Origin: Alphaproteobacteria bacterium
GTDB lineage: Bacteria; Pseudomonadota; Alphaproteobacteria; Micavibrionales; Micavibrionaceae
Assembly (NCBI GenBank): GCA_021775995.1
Contig: JAJFGS010000013.1
Location: 806,001-870,000, forward strand
Length of the DNA: 64,000 nt
Reading direction: 5' to 3'
Every line of letters begins with the position of its first letter. Position 1 is the first letter of the stretch. The position numbers were made by a program, and so were the translations under genes. Shown here one piece after another: positions 20,083-31,030 of the stretch. The notes under the pieces were generated by a model, which saw nothing but the letters and a program-made list of their open reading frames with translations, made no database searches and was not told the origin of the DNA.

Positions 20083-22809
20083 ATGTCACAAAGCGCCTTG
20101 AAACAATCTACACCTGTGGAAGAATCCTCTGCTGAGGATTTTCTGGCGCAAGGGCACACGCCAATGATGGCGCAATATTTAACCTTAAAAAAACAATACC
20201 CTGACTGCTTATTATTTTATCGCATGGGTGATTTTTATGAGATGTTTTTTGATGATGCCGTCCAAGCCTCCCAAGCCCTCGACATCACCCTGACCAAACG
20301 CGGAAAAACAGAAGGCACTGACATTCCTATGTGTGGTGTTCCCTTTCATTCGTACGAGCCTTACATGGCAAAACTTATTCGTGAAGGGTTTAAAGTTGCC
20401 ATCTGCGAACAAAGCGAAACACCAGATCAAGCCAAAGCCCGCGCCAAGGCCGAAGGAAAACCTACCTCCAAAACCCTTGTAAAACGTGATGTTGTGCGTG
20501 TTATTACGCAAGGCACACTCACCGAAGACAATCTTCTTGATGCACGGGAAAATAACTACCTTGCGGCTTTATCAGAAATCGCAGGACAATATGGTTTGGC
20601 ATGGTTAGAAATCTCAACGGGTGATTTCTATGTTCAGGCCATACACGAAAAATTAATTTCCCCCGCTTTAGAACGCATCAATGCGCGGGAAATATTAATT
20701 GCCGACAAAATGGTTCAACAAGAAAACTTATTTGATGTGTTTGCGCCTTACCAACAAATGATTACCCCTCTTTCAAACAGTCTTTATGACACACAAAACG
20801 CACAAAAAAGATTAGAGAGTATTTTTGGTGTCGGTACATTAGATGCTTTTGGTGCTTTCAGCCGTGCAGAAATTTCTGCCGCAGGTACATTGATTGACTA
20901 TGTTGAACGCACCCAAAAAGGCAAGATCCCTCACCTGAAACGTCCCAATCAAATTGCCAGCGGCAACAATATGGAGATTGATGCGGCCACCCGCCGCAAC
21001 CTTGAGCTAAACCGCACCTTGTCAGGGGAACGTAAAGGCTCACTCCTCTCAACAATTGACCGTACCGTGACAGCTTCTGGTGCCCGTGCCTTACAACTCA
21101 GACTATCCGCACCGCTTACCGATATTAACGCACTCACTAACCGTCAGGATGAAGTTGAAATATTCGTAAACCAAAAATCTTTACGTGAAGGCATGCGTGA
21201 ACATCTGAAACAAGTCCCCGATATGGAACGTGCGCTTGCTCGTCTTTCAGTTGATCGTGGTGGGCCTCGTGATTTGGGTGCGCTTCGTGATGGGTTATAC
21301 GCCGCCGAAACTATTCTTGCACTATTGTTAGAAACAAAAGAAACAGCCTTAACAAACATCACAACTAATTTAAAACAATCTAATGATTTAAAAAAGTTAA
21401 GCGATACACTGCGCAAAGCGTTAAAACAGGACTTACCATTTTTAGATCGTGATGGTGGTTTTATTGAATCTAATTTTCATGCCCGTCTTGATGAACTACG
21501 CGGATTACGTGATGACAGCAAACGCCACATTGCTGCGCTTCAGACAAAATATCGTGAAATGACGGGTATAGACACTCTCAAAGTCACCTATAACAACGTT
21601 CTTGGCTATTTTATCGATGTCACCGCCCGCCATGCGGATAAGCTTATGGTTAAAATTGGTGATGAAAAACAAGATGACAATCCCTTTATTCATCGTCAAA
21701 CACTCGCCAATAATGTCCGCTTTACCACACCAGAACTATCAGAGCTTGAACGTGATTTATCATCAGCCGCTGACAAAGCTCTCGCCATTGAGCAAGAAAT
21801 TTTCAGCGATTTTGTAAGGCAAGTGAATGCACTCTCCAATGATATAGCTATTGTTGCAAGCGCACTTGCCTCACTTGATGTTGCAACCGCGCTCGGTCTA
21901 CTGGCGATAGAACAAAACTACACACGACCCGTTCTTGATAATTCACTGACTTTTAAAATCCAAGGCGGTCGCCATCCTGTAGTCGAAGCTGCCTTAACAC
22001 AAAATGCCACTGCCTTTATTCCAAACGATTGTGACTTAAGTGAAAATCAAAAACTTTGGCTCCTAACAGGGCCTAACATGGCAGGTAAATCAACGTTTTT
22101 ACGCCAAAATGCTTTAACCGTTATCCTTGCACAAATTGGCTCTTTCGTTCCTGCATCTTCCGCCCATATTGGCATTGTTGATCGCCTCTTCTCTCGTGTT
22201 GGCGCGGCTGATGATCTGGCTCGCGGGCAATCTACCTTCATGGTGGAAATGATTGAAACGGCAATTATCCTGAACCAAGCAACGGAACGCTCTCTTGTTA
22301 TCTTAGATGAAATTGGACGAGGCACCGCTACCTTCGATGGTCTGTCTATCGCATGGGCGTGTGTTGAACAATTGCACGAGGTCAATAAATCACGTGCGCT
22401 CTTTGCGACGCATTATCATGAGCTTACTTCTTTACAAGAACGCTTGAACACACTGCGTTGTTATTCACTTCAAGTGAAAGAGTGGAAAGGTGATATTGTT
22501 TTCACTCATAATGTTGTCGAAGGGACAGCCGATAAATCTTACGGTATACATGTCGCAAAATTGGCAGGCTTACCGCCCAATGTTATTACCCGCGCTAAAG
22601 ATGTACTCACTAATTTAACAACCGGCGAAGGCTCAAAAAATACTAAAAATATCGGCACTGATTTACCACTATTCACGGTTCAAGCTCCCGAACCAACAAC
22701 AGCACCGTCTGACCTTGAATTAAAACTGGCTGAAATCGACCCTGACAGCCTGACACCGCGCGAAGCCTTAGAGGCACTTTATGCGCTTAAAACATCCTTA
22801 AAAAACTGA
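20083..22809 (+). CDS. mutS: DNA mismatch repair protein MutS
   Basis: [82 protein letters not shown]. Confidence 0.98.
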   Translation: MSQSALKQSTPVEESSAEDFLAQGHTPMMAQYLTLKKQYPDCLLFYRMGDFYEMFFDDAVQASQALDITLTKRGKTEGTDIPMCGVPFHSYEPYMAKLIREGFKVAICEQSETPDQAKARAKAEGKPTSKTLVKRDVVRVITQGTLTEDNLLDARENNYLAALSEIAGQYGLAWLEISTGDFYVQAIHEKLISPALERINAREILIADKMVQQENLFDVFAPYQQMITPLSNSLYDTQNAQKRLESIFGVGTLDAFGAFSRAEISAAGTLIDYVERTQKGKIPHLKRPNQIASGNNMEIDAATRRNLELNRTLSGERKGSLLSTIDRTVTASGARALQLRLSAPLTDINALTNRQDEVEIFVNQKSLREGMREHLKQVPDMERALARLSVDRGGPRDLGALRDGLYAAETILALLLETKETALTNITTNLKQSNDLKKLSDTLRKALKQDLPFLDRDGGFIESNFHARLDELRGLRDDSKRHIAALQTKYREMTGIDTLKVTYNNVLGYFIDVTARHADKLMVKIGDEKQDDNPFIHRQTLANNVRFTTPELSELERDLSSAADKALAIEQEIFSDFVRQVNALSNDIAIVASALASLDVATALGLLAIEQNYTRPVLDNSLTFKIQGGRHPVVEAALTQNATAFIPNDCDLSENQKLWLLTGPNMAGKSTFLRQNALTVILAQIGSFVPASSAHIGIVDRLFSRVGAADDLARGQSTFMVEMIETAIILNQATERSLVILDEIGRGTATFDGLSIAWACVEQLHEVNKSRALFATHYHELTSLQERLNTLRCYSLQVKEWKGDIVFTHNVVEGTADKSYGIHVAKLAGLPPNVITRAKDVLTNLTTGEGSKNTKNIGTDLPLFTVQAPEPTTAPSDLELKLAEIDPDSLTPREALEALYALKTSLKN

Positions 22810-23457
22810 GATTAAATCTTGAGCTGGCAACGCTGTATAACCAATATAAAGCCCTATTAATACAACAATAACCCCTGAAAGAAATTTAATATATTTCATA
22901 AATTTTTCTGGCAATGTCTTTCTAAATAAAATAATTGGTGTGCAATAAACAACCATCCCCATACTATCTATCAGCATTAACATCGCTATGATTAAACAAG
23001 AAATTTGGACAGTTATAAATTCTGGCGCAACAAAAACAGGAATAATTGAAGCATAAAAAACTATAACCATGGGATTCGATAGAGTTAAAATGGTTGCTGA
23101 CACCGCCATATCAATAAAGTTTTTAGGGGCATCTACCTTATCCGCATTTATATTAACATCATCATTACATGTCATTATACCCTTAGCACCTATTGTGATT
23201 AAATATAAGGCAGCAAAAGACTTGACCAATATAACAAAAAACAAAACATCAATTTCAAAGTGGTTTATACCCATCAAACCAATAAAAACTATCGCTAGAT
23301 AAATTGCTAAACCGATATTAAAACCTAATAAAAAAGCACTTAATCCCAAAACGCCATGAGACAGGGAATAAGAAATAGAAGTTAAAATTCCTGGACCAGG
23401 TTTAAATGAAAAAATAAATACAGCCACAGCTAGAGCTAAAAGCGATTCTAAAGTCAT
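22798..23457 (-). CDS. LysE/RhtB family transporter (copy 1)
   Basis: [21 protein letters not shown]; multi-[18 protein letters not shown]. Confidence 0.85.
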   Translation of the reverse strand: MTLESLLALAVAVFIFSFKPGPGILTSISYSLSHGVLGLSAFLLGFNIGLAIYLAIVFIGLMGINHFEIDVLFFVILVKSFAALYLITIGAKGIMTCNDDVNINADKVDAPKNFIDMAVSATILTLSNPMVIVFYASIIPVFVAPEFITVQISCLIIAMLMLIDSMGMVVYCTPIILFRKTLPEKFMKYIKFLSGVIVVLIGLYIGYTALPAQDLISVF

Positions 23458-23565
23458 AATCTAAAAATTCCTAAAAATTATTGAATATCCATCGATATTT
23501 CGACAAGAGCCTTTTATTTTTTTATATTCAACCTGATAAAAAAGTAACATCACTTTAAAACATCC

Positions 23566-24216
23566 TTAAAATAAGGCTGATAATAAATCTTTGGCAGGTA
23601 ACGCAGAATAGCCTATATACAGCCCGACTAAAATAATCATAATGCTTGAAACTATATTAACCTTTTTCAAAAAAGATTCTGTGAAAGATTTACGAGATAA
23701 AGACAAAGGAATAGCATAAGACAGTGCTACAACAGAATCCGCAGCAACAATCACAAACGCCCCTAATAAGAAATCATCAAAAGAAATTTGTAAAACATTT
23801 AAAATCGTCGGTAATATCCCTGCAAAAAATAAAATATCAAAAGGATTACTTAAGGTCATAACAAATCCAGCTATGAAATTTTCTAAAAACCCTGTCTGTA
23901 TCGAAGGCTTGTCACCATATGGCATTTCTATATCAAATTTCTGAAGCCCTTGGACACCAATATAAATCAGGTAAACCGCCGCCAAAGATTTTACCAAAAT
24001 AGAAACAAATAACATGTCGCCATTGGCAAAAGACACGCCCAAAACCGCAACACCAAAGAAAAGAATTTTAACTAGGTTTGTTCCGACCATGAAAAACAGA
24101 ACAGGCTTTATCCCCTCACCTATCGCTTTTGAGGCAACCGTGACCATACCTGGCCCTGGCTTTGCCGCCAAAACCGCGACCCCTAAAAAAAGTGCAATTA
24201 TTGATTCCAGACCCAT
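23566..24216 (-). CDS. LysE/RhtB family transporter (copy 2)
   Basis: AAKPGPGMVTVASKAIGEGI; TLSNPFDILFFAGILP; paralogous to 22798-23457, both ending YIGYxALPAxDLxS.xF. Confidence 0.87.
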   Translation of the reverse strand: MGLESIIALFLGVAVLAAKPGPGMVTVASKAIGEGIKPVLFFMVGTNLVKILFFGVAVLGVSFANGDMLFVSILVKSLAAVYLIYIGVQGLQKFDIEMPYGDKPSIQTGFLENFIAGFVMTLSNPFDILFFAGILPTILNVLQISFDDFLLGAFVIVAADSVVALSYAIPLSLSRKSFTESFLKKVNIVSSIMIILVGLYIGYSALPAKDLLSALF

Positions 24217-24300
24217 AATTCAAGCTTCCCTCTTGTTTTTCGTTATTCTACACGATAAAAAAGAAGCATTACATAGTAAATTTCAATAAGAAAGTTAGTT

Positions 24301-25398
24301 ATGAAACAAACACCGCTTCATGCCAGCCATATTGTTCAAAAAGCAAAAATGGCTGAATTTGCAGGTTATGATATGCCTATCCAATATCCTGATGGCGTGA
24401 TGACAGAGCATAATTGGACACGTGAAAATGCGGGTATCTTTGACGTCTCTCACATGGGGCAATTAATCATTGAAGGTGCAGGTTCAACAGGATTTCTTGA
24501 AAAACTAACACCTTCAACTTTCTCCACGTTAAAAGAAAATGTTGCAAAATACACTGTCCTGATGAATGAAGACGGCGGTATGATTGATGACTTAATTATC
24601 ACCAGACTTGAAGATGATAAATATTTTGTCGTGGTGAATGGTGCTTGTAAAGATAAAGACATTGAATGGATGAAACAGCACCTTCCCAATGGCGCAACTC
24701 TCAAACACCTTGAAAACCATGCCTTAATTGCCCTTCAAGGACCAAAAGCCGAACAAGTTATGCGCGAAGCTCTATCCATTGAGACAACCGAATTAAACTA
24801 CATGCGCTTTATGGCGCATAAAGACTTCTTTATCTCCCGTCTTGGTTACACAGGAGAAGATGGTTTTGAAATTAGCCTTCCTGCTGAACGTTCCGATGCT
24901 GTCTGGCATAAACTATTAGCGCACAAAGATGTAAAAACTATCGGCTTGGCGGCACGTGACTCTTTACGCCTTGAAATGGGCTACCCTCTTTATGGTCACG
25001 ATATTGATGCAACAACGTCGCCTGTTGAAGCGGACAGCACATGGATCATGGGGAAACGGAACAATAAAACTTTCATCGGTGCCAAACGTGTTTTAGATGA
25101 ACTTAAAAACGGTACGTCCCGCAAACGTGTTGGTATTAAAATTACTGGCAAAGGCGTTGCTCGCGAAGGCGCAGAAGTTTTTGATGCGGCTGGCAAGAAA
25201 AAGATTGGCGTCCTCACCAGCGGCGGCTTCTCCCCTACGCTTCAAACCGCTATCGGACAGGCTTATATTGATATAGAGCACGCCAACATCAATACAAAAA
25301 TTAATATCCGCGTTCGTAATCGTGATATCGAAGCCATTATTGCTGACATGCCTTTTGTACAGGCAAAAACTAAAAAAACGACCAAGGAAGCGGCTTAA
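24301..25398 (+). CDS. gcvT: Glycine cleavage system aminomethyltransferase (T protein)
   Basis: TPLHASHIVQKAKMAEFAGYDMPIQYPDGVMTEHNWTRENAGIFDVSHMGQ; GLAARDSLRLEMGYPLYGHD. Confidence 0.97.
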   Translation: MKQTPLHASHIVQKAKMAEFAGYDMPIQYPDGVMTEHNWTRENAGIFDVSHMGQLIIEGAGSTGFLEKLTPSTFSTLKENVAKYTVLMNEDGGMIDDLIITRLEDDKYFVVVNGACKDKDIEWMKQHLPNGATLKHLENHALIALQGPKAEQVMREALSIETTELNYMRFMAHKDFFISRLGYTGEDGFEISLPAERSDAVWHKLLAHKDVKTIGLAARDSLRLEMGYPLYGHDIDATTSPVEADSTWIMGKRNNKTFIGAKRVLDELKNGTSRKRVGIKITGKGVAREGAEVFDAAGKKKIGVLTSGGFSPTLQTAIGQAYIDIEHANINTKINIRVRNRDIEAIIADMPFVQAKTKKTTKEAA

Positions 25399-25409
25399 AG
25401 GTAAAAGAT

Positions 25410-25841
25410 ATGGATAAAATTACTAGACATGAAGTAGATGATTTATCAGCAAAAATTATTGTCAATTTTGGAATTATTAATACTGCCGCAATAGGTGCTG
25501 TTTTAGCTGCAGATACAGGAATCACCGCAACTCCTTTTGCTGTCGGTCTTATAAGTGCCGTAATTGCACAAATCGTTTGGTATATAGATACGGCTGTTGA
25601 ATATGCTTGTGAGGGAGAGCCAATTTTTGATAATAAAATACTCGATATTATATCAGGTTTGACTGTATTCTTTTTAGTCATTGGAGGCGGGTGTCTATCA
25701 GGCGCAAGTATTATTTATGGTTGCCTCGTTTTTTTAGGTGTTTCCAATGCCATATGGTGGACATCAATAGGATGTGGGACACTCTTTTTAATACTTTTTA
25801 GCCTTCTAATTAAAATTGGTACAATAAAAAAAGCGGCTTAA
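25410..25841 (+). CDS. Small hypothetical membrane protein inside the gcv operon
   Basis: 143-aa ORF, ~4 hydrophobic segments, fills the gap between gcvT and gcvH on the same strand. Confidence 0.7.
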   Translation: MDKITRHEVDDLSAKIIVNFGIINTAAIGAVLAADTGITATPFAVGLISAVIAQIVWYIDTAVEYACEGEPIFDNKILDIISGLTVFFLVIGGGCLSGASIIYGCLVFLGVSNAIWWTSIGCGTLFLILFSLLIKIGTIKKAA

Positions 25842-25874
25842 AATTCTAATCTAAAAGAAAAAGGAAACTTTAAA

Positions 25875-26249
25875 ATGAGTGAAGTAAAATATAGTAAAGA
25901 TCATGAATGGCTAAAAATTGAAGGCGATACCGCTTGGGTTGGCATCACAACTTATGCGCGCCACGCACTTGGTGATTTGGTTTTCTTGGAACTTCCAGAA
26001 GTGGGTCGTAAAGTTGCCAAAGGTGATGATTTTGCTGTTGTTGAATCTGTTAAGGCTGCCAGTGAAATTTACACACCCGTGACTGGTGAAATTGTGGAAG
26101 TAAATGATAACCTACAAGACAACCTTGATGACCTGAAAGAAGACATCGACACAGGTTGGATTGTTAAAGTCAAAATGGATGATACAGGCGAAACTGCCAA
26201 TTTAATGGATAAATCCGCCTATGACAGCTTTGTTGAAGACTTAGATTAA
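25875..26249 (+). CDS. gcvH: Glycine cleavage system H protein
   Basis: KYSKDHEWLKIEGDTAWVGITTYARHALGDLVFLELPEVG; lipoyl site DDFAVVESVKAASEIYTPV. Confidence 0.98.
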   Translation: MSEVKYSKDHEWLKIEGDTAWVGITTYARHALGDLVFLELPEVGRKVAKGDDFAVVESVKAASEIYTPVTGEIVEVNDNLQDNLDDLKEDIDTGWIVKVKMDDTGETANLMDKSAYDSFVEDLD

Positions 26250-26378
26250 TTATCTTCTAGCCATAAATAATTTACCCACGACTTCTGTCCTTCACGAGGA
26301 TGAATTTCATTGACCATTGGCGGTTTTCTGCCTAAAAATGGAGTTATCCCGTTTTAGAAAATTGTAGAAAGTGCTTCA

Positions 26379-27683
26379 ATGCGTTATCTCCCTCAAACTC
26401 AAAAAGCACGTACTGAAATGCTAGAGTCCGTTGGTGTTTCAAACGTTGACGAGCTTTTTGTTCAGGTTCCTAAAAAAGCCTTCATTAAAGGCAAGGCTGA
26501 CTTACCTGATCATCAAGGCGAACTTGAAATTGAACGCCAAATGCTCAGTTACGCAAATCAGAATATCAACGCACAAAGCAATCGTTTCTTTTTGGGTGCT
26601 GGGGTTTATTATCACCATGTACCATCATCGGTAGATCATATTATTCAACGCTCTGAATTTTTAACAGCCTACACACCGTATCAACCGGAAATTGCGCAAG
26701 GCACACTTCAATATCTTTTTGAATTCCAAAGTTTTATTGCACTGATAACGGGTCAAGAAGTTGCCAATGCATCCCTTTACGATGGCGCAACCTCCATGGC
26801 CGAAGCAGGTCTTATGGCGATGCGTATAACCAAACGTAACAAGGTTTGTTTTGGTAATGATATTCACCCCCAATATACCGAAGTCATGGAAACTTACCTA
26901 CGTAACAACGAAGGAACCTCCAGCTACAGCATTTCTGAAGACCCTTCAAAAATCGAAGACGGCACAGCATGTGTATTTATTCAATCTCCCGACTTTTACG
27001 GCAAGCCGCATGGTTACGATGAATGGCGTAAAACCTGTGATGAAAAAGGTGCATTACTTGTCGTCGTTATAAATGAAATTGTATCGCTTGGTATGTTACC
27101 ACCACCTGAACAAGCCGACATTGTTTGTGGCGAAGCACAAAGCATTGGTGTTGCCATGTCATATGGTGGCCCACATCTTGGCTTCTTTGCCTGCCGTGAA
27201 AAATTCATTCGTCAAATGCCGGGTCGTGTTTGCGGTGAAACTGTTGATGCCGACGGCAAACGTGGCTATGTGCTGACGCTATCCACACGTGAACAACATA
27301 TACGCCGTGAAAAAGCGACCTCAAACATTTGCACGAACCAAGGGCTCTGTGCCTTGGCCTTCACGGTACACATGTCACTTCTTGGTGAAGACGGTTTTAA
27401 ACAACTGGCGGCTCTGAACCATGAAAAAGCTTGTGATCTTACCGATAAGCTAACATCTATCAAAGGCATTACATTAAAAAACGAAAATTTCTTTAACGAA
27501 ATCGCCGTGCAGTTACCGAAAGGTAAAAATGCCGGAGACATTGTCCAACAATTGGCTGATGAACAAGGAATTATCGCGGGCTATCCTGCGGATGATAATA
27601 CCATCCTTATCACCGCCACCGAAATCACAACTGAAAATGGTATCGACACCCTCACAATCGCTTTAAAGGAAATATTGAAATGA
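26379..27683 (+). CDS. gcvPA: Glycine dehydrogenase (decarboxylating) subunit 1
   Basis: MRYLPQTQKARTEMLESVGV; FLGAGVYYHHVPSSVDHIIQRSEFLTAYTPYQPEIAQGTLQYLFEFQSFI. Confidence 0.97.
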   Translation: MRYLPQTQKARTEMLESVGVSNVDELFVQVPKKAFIKGKADLPDHQGELEIERQMLSYANQNINAQSNRFFLGAGVYYHHVPSSVDHIIQRSEFLTAYTPYQPEIAQGTLQYLFEFQSFIALITGQEVANASLYDGATSMAEAGLMAMRITKRNKVCFGNDIHPQYTEVMETYLRNNEGTSSYSISEDPSKIEDGTACVFIQSPDFYGKPHGYDEWRKTCDEKGALLVVVINEIVSLGMLPPPEQADIVCGEAQSIGVAMSYGGPHLGFFACREKFIRQMPGRVCGETVDADGKRGYVLTLSTREQHIRREKATSNICTNQGLCALAFTVHMSLLGEDGFKQLAALNHEKACDLTDKLTSIKGITLKNENFFNEIAVQLPKGKNAGDIVQQLADEQGIIAGYPADDNTILITATEITTENGIDTLTIALKEILK

Positions 27684-28060
27684 TATTAACGATGCTCAAA
27701 AGTAAAATACACCAAGCCGTCATCACACAATGCGACCTTCACTATGAAGGGTCTATAACAGTTGCCGAAGACATTCTAGAACAATCAAATATCCTTCCCT
27801 ATGAACAAGTTGATGTCCTGAACATCAGCAACGGCAACCGTTTCACGACTTACGCCATTATTGGTGAGCGTGGCTCTGGCATTATTGGTATCAATGGCGC
27901 TGCGGCTCGCCTTGCACAAGCGGGGGATCAAATTATTATTTGCGCTTATACCCGCATGGAAGAAGCTGAAGCAAAAGAATTTATGCCGACAGTTCTTGTA
28001 ATGAATTCCGATAACAGTATCAAATCCTCTCCTCCTTCTTTAAAGGAGGTCGTTAAGTGA
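27680..28060 (+). CDS. panD: Aspartate 1-decarboxylase (pyruvoyl-dependent PanD)
   Basis: MILTMLKSKIHQAVITQCDLHYEGSITVAEDILEQSNILPYEQVDVLNISNGNRFTTYAIIGERGSGIIGINGAAARLAQAGDQIIICAY; YEGS self-cleavage site present. Confidence 0.95.
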   Translation: MILTMLKSKIHQAVITQCDLHYEGSITVAEDILEQSNILPYEQVDVLNISNGNRFTTYAIIGERGSGIIGINGAAARLAQAGDQIIICAYTRMEEAEAKEFMPTVLVMNSDNSIKSSPPSLKEVVK

Positions 28061-29592
28061 ATAGCTTCGCCCTTAACGATAACGATACAACGGATACTAT
28101 GGACATCAACGACGATACTCGCGGCTTAAACTATGATGAAAATCTATTGTTTGAAAAAGAACGTACCGACACACCGGGCGTAGATTTACCAACCTTAAAA
28201 GGAACGTCCAGTCGTACAGGCCAACCAACACGTAAAAACATCGGCCTGCATCAGGTCAGCGAACCACAAGTTGTTCGTCACTTTGTGCGCCTATCAACCA
28301 AAAACTATTCCATCGACAGTGGCTTTTTTCCTCTTGGCTCTTGCACGATGAAACATAATCCACGCATCAATGAAAAAGTTGCCCGCCTTCCGGGCTTTGC
28401 CCATATCCACCCCATGCAGCCCGAAAGTACGGTTCAAGGGGCTTTGGCGGTCATGCATGATTTACAAAACTGGTTGGCTGAGCTAACCAATTTACCGGGC
28501 GTTTGTTTAACGCCTGCGGCTGGTGCTCATGGTGAGCTTGCAGGGGTGATGACAATTCGTCGCGCTCATGAATCACAAGGCAATGCTCATAAAAATATCA
28601 TGCTTGTGCCTGACTCTGCTCACGGTACCAATCCGGCAACGGCGGCCATGTGCGGTTACAAAATCCGTGTTATTCCAACTAAGGAAACGGGACGTGTTAC
28701 TGTCGAAGCTTTTAAAGAAGCCTTATACGCTGATGGGGACGATGGCCATGACATCGCCGGCATGATGGTGACAAACCCAAATACATGCGGTCTATTTGAA
28801 ACAGACATTGCTGAAATTGTTGACTTACTCCATGACGCTGGCGGTTACTTTTACTGTGATGGTGCGAACTTTAATGCCCTCGTTGGTAAAATTCGCCCGG
28901 GTGATTTCGGCGTTGATGTGATGCATATCAACTTACACAAAACATTTTCTACGCCGCATGGCGGCGGTGGTCCTGGTTCTGGTCCTATCTGCGTGGCAGA
29001 CAACCTAAAACCCTACATCCCATCTCCCATTGTTCTCAAGGAAGGAAAGCAATACCGTCTTGAGCGTGACGGAGAACGTGAGACATCTTGTGGTCGTTTA
29101 AAAGGCTACCAAGGACAATTCGGTATGCATGTTCGTGCGCTGACTTATATGATGTCACATGGGGCAGACGGCCTGAAACGTGTCTCCGAAGATGCGGTTC
29201 TCAATGCCAATTATATTTTAAGCCAACTGAAAGATGATTATCACGTGCCCTTTGCTGGTCCTTGCATGCATGAATGTTTATTTACCGAAAAATACCAAAA
29301 AGAAAATGGTGTGACCACGCTTGATATTGCCAAGGGTCTTATCGAATATGGTATGCATCCCATGACGGTTTATTTCCCACTGGTCGTCAATGGTGCAATG
29401 CTGATTGAACCAACTGAAACTGAAAGCAAAGATGCGCTTGATCGTTTTACTAAGGTGATGAAAAAACTTGCCGCTGATGCTCGGAATGGTGAAACAGAAA
29501 AATTCCATGACTATCCTGTTTCCGCCCCTACCCGCCGCCTTGACGAGGTCAAAGCCGCGAGAGAACCAAAGTTAAGATGGAAAAATTCCTAG
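28057..29592 (+). CDS. gcvPB: Glycine dehydrogenase (decarboxylating) subunit 2
   Basis: PLGSCTMKHNPRINEKVARLPGFAHIHPMQP; INLHKTFSTPHGGGGPGSGPI PLP-Lys; GTG start overlapping the panD stop. Confidence 0.96.
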   Translation: MNSFALNDNDTTDTMDINDDTRGLNYDENLLFEKERTDTPGVDLPTLKGTSSRTGQPTRKNIGLHQVSEPQVVRHFVRLSTKNYSIDSGFFPLGSCTMKHNPRINEKVARLPGFAHIHPMQPESTVQGALAVMHDLQNWLAELTNLPGVCLTPAAGAHGELAGVMTIRRAHESQGNAHKNIMLVPDSAHGTNPATAAMCGYKIRVIPTKETGRVTVEAFKEALYADGDDGHDIAGMMVTNPNTCGLFETDIAEIVDLLHDAGGYFYCDGANFNALVGKIRPGDFGVDVMHINLHKTFSTPHGGGGPGSGPICVADNLKPYIPSPIVLKEGKQYRLERDGERETSCGRLKGYQGQFGMHVRALTYMMSHGADGLKRVSEDAVLNANYILSQLKDDYHVPFAGPCMHECLFTEKYQKENGVTTLDIAKGLIEYGMHPMTVYFPLVVNGAMLIEPTETESKDALDRFTKVMKKLAADARNGETEKFHDYPVSAPTRRLDEVKAAREPKLRWKNS

Positions 29593-30956
29593 AGAGGTTT
29601 AGCTTCTAGTTTTGAGCCTTTTCCCTTGGCACCATCATAGTCGGAGCTGACCTCTGATGTTTCAACCAGTCTACTTAAATTAATATACGTGCCGTCAATC
29701 ATTCTCACCTTGGGTAGATCTGGTCGCGCAACAAGTTCATCCATTCTGACCGCTTGGGCATTTTTAACTTTTTCTGCCTGCATCCGCGCTTTCCAGACAA
29801 GATGTGCTACACTGGCATCCTCTGGATCACCATTAAAGACGACGGATAATGGCGACTTTCTAGAATCGTAATCTACCGCCACCTGTAAAAATAAATTCCT
29901 ATTACTAATACCTGGAACTTCTTGCGCCATTTCATCCACTAAATCTGTTGCAAAGGAAGAAACAACTTTTGCTTCGGAAAGGTCACTCCATAAAAGACCA
30001 GAATAAGCCATGGGACCAATATCTCGAATATTCGTATAAACTGTCGCCTTTTCAAGTTCCCAAGATGCAAATTTACTTTCCTTATCACGCAGATATGTTG
30101 ATGCCTTTTCAATCGCTCTAACGATGGCAGTTTTTTCAGGAAGATTAATACCGTCATTGCCTAAATCACGCTCATCGAGCGATTGACCTAAAATGCGTCC
30201 ATCCGGATGGACAATTACAGCGACAGGTTGCTCCCCTGCATCACGCATAATTTTCAGCACATTGTCAGGAACGATATCATCGTCAACAAGGTTTACTGGC
30301 GTATAAATCAGTTCTCCACTATGAAATTGCGCACTTGCCCCTAGGTTTTCTAAAAGCGCCTTTTCCAAATCAAAAAGCCCTTCTTGTCTTGAAAGAACAC
30401 CCAATTCATGAATAGCTCTAAATGTTTGATCGTAAGGTGCATCATTAAAACCTGCGTCTTCTTTTGTTTGGTCATATGTTGCCTTAAAGACAACGTGAAA
30501 CTGACCGGACGTAATCAAGTCCTCAACAATTAACTCATTTGCAAATGCAACCTGTTTTGACCGACAGCTGGGACAACTCTCCGCACTTGAAACTTGAACA
30601 ACTTCCCAACCTTCCTCAGCGTTTTCTTTAAGAAAATCTTTGACTTGTTGGCGCTTTTCAGGCGACAGACTTTCCGCCTCCGCATGCGCACTTGCTTGAC
30701 CTTTACTAACAACAGCATTGGAATCTTCCGGTTCCTGTACCGTACCGATAAGAACATGTTCGTTGGTTTTACGATTAACCAGCCATAACTGAGCCCCGAA
30801 AGGTCCACCCTTCCCTATTGGATCTTCTCTTGTGATGTTTGCCGCATGAAAGGCAGCCATATCACTTTGATTTGTTTGAATTTCCCAAAAAAGCGGGTTG
30901 GTTGGTGGAAGGTTACCTGCGGCGCTCTTAAAGCGTGGCTCATAAAAAATACTCAT
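29589..30956 (-). CDS. Two-domain deaminase-fold protein (TadA/guanine-deaminase-like N-domain, degenerate C-domain)
   Basis: GGPFGAQLWLVN...SAHAEAESL...SAESCPSCRSKQ (HAE + CxxC zinc site); second half has VAVIVHPDGRIL...LPEKTAIVRA...ATVYTNIRDIGPMAYSGLLWS, aligning to EPCPMCAGAILW but without zinc ligands. Confidence 0.8.
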   Translation of the reverse strand: MSIFYEPRFKSAAGNLPPTNPLFWEIQTNQSDMAAFHAANITREDPIGKGGPFGAQLWLVNRKTNEHVLIGTVQEPEDSNAVVSKGQASAHAEAESLSPEKRQQVKDFLKENAEEGWEVVQVSSAESCPSCRSKQVAFANELIVEDLITSGQFHVVFKATYDQTKEDAGFNDAPYDQTFRAIHELGVLSRQEGLFDLEKALLENLGASAQFHSGELIYTPVNLVDDDIVPDNVLKIMRDAGEQPVAVIVHPDGRILGQSLDERDLGNDGINLPEKTAIVRAIEKASTYLRDKESKFASWELEKATVYTNIRDIGPMAYSGLLWSDLSEAKVVSSFATDLVDEMAQEVPGISNRNLFLQVAVDYDSRKSPLSVVFNGDPEDASVAHLVWKARMQAEKVKNAQAVRMDELVARPDLPKVRMIDGTYINLSRLVETSEVSSDYDGAKGKGSKLEAKPL

Positions 30957-31030
30957 GACATTTTACCCATTCATTTACTTTTATATTGAGTAAATCTTAT
31001 AAACAGGCTTAAAGTTATGTCAACAACAAT

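Noticed and set aside
24217-24300. Glycine riboswitch upstream of gcvT
   Set aside because: The 84-bp gap is too short and shows no glycine-aptamer-like conserved stems.
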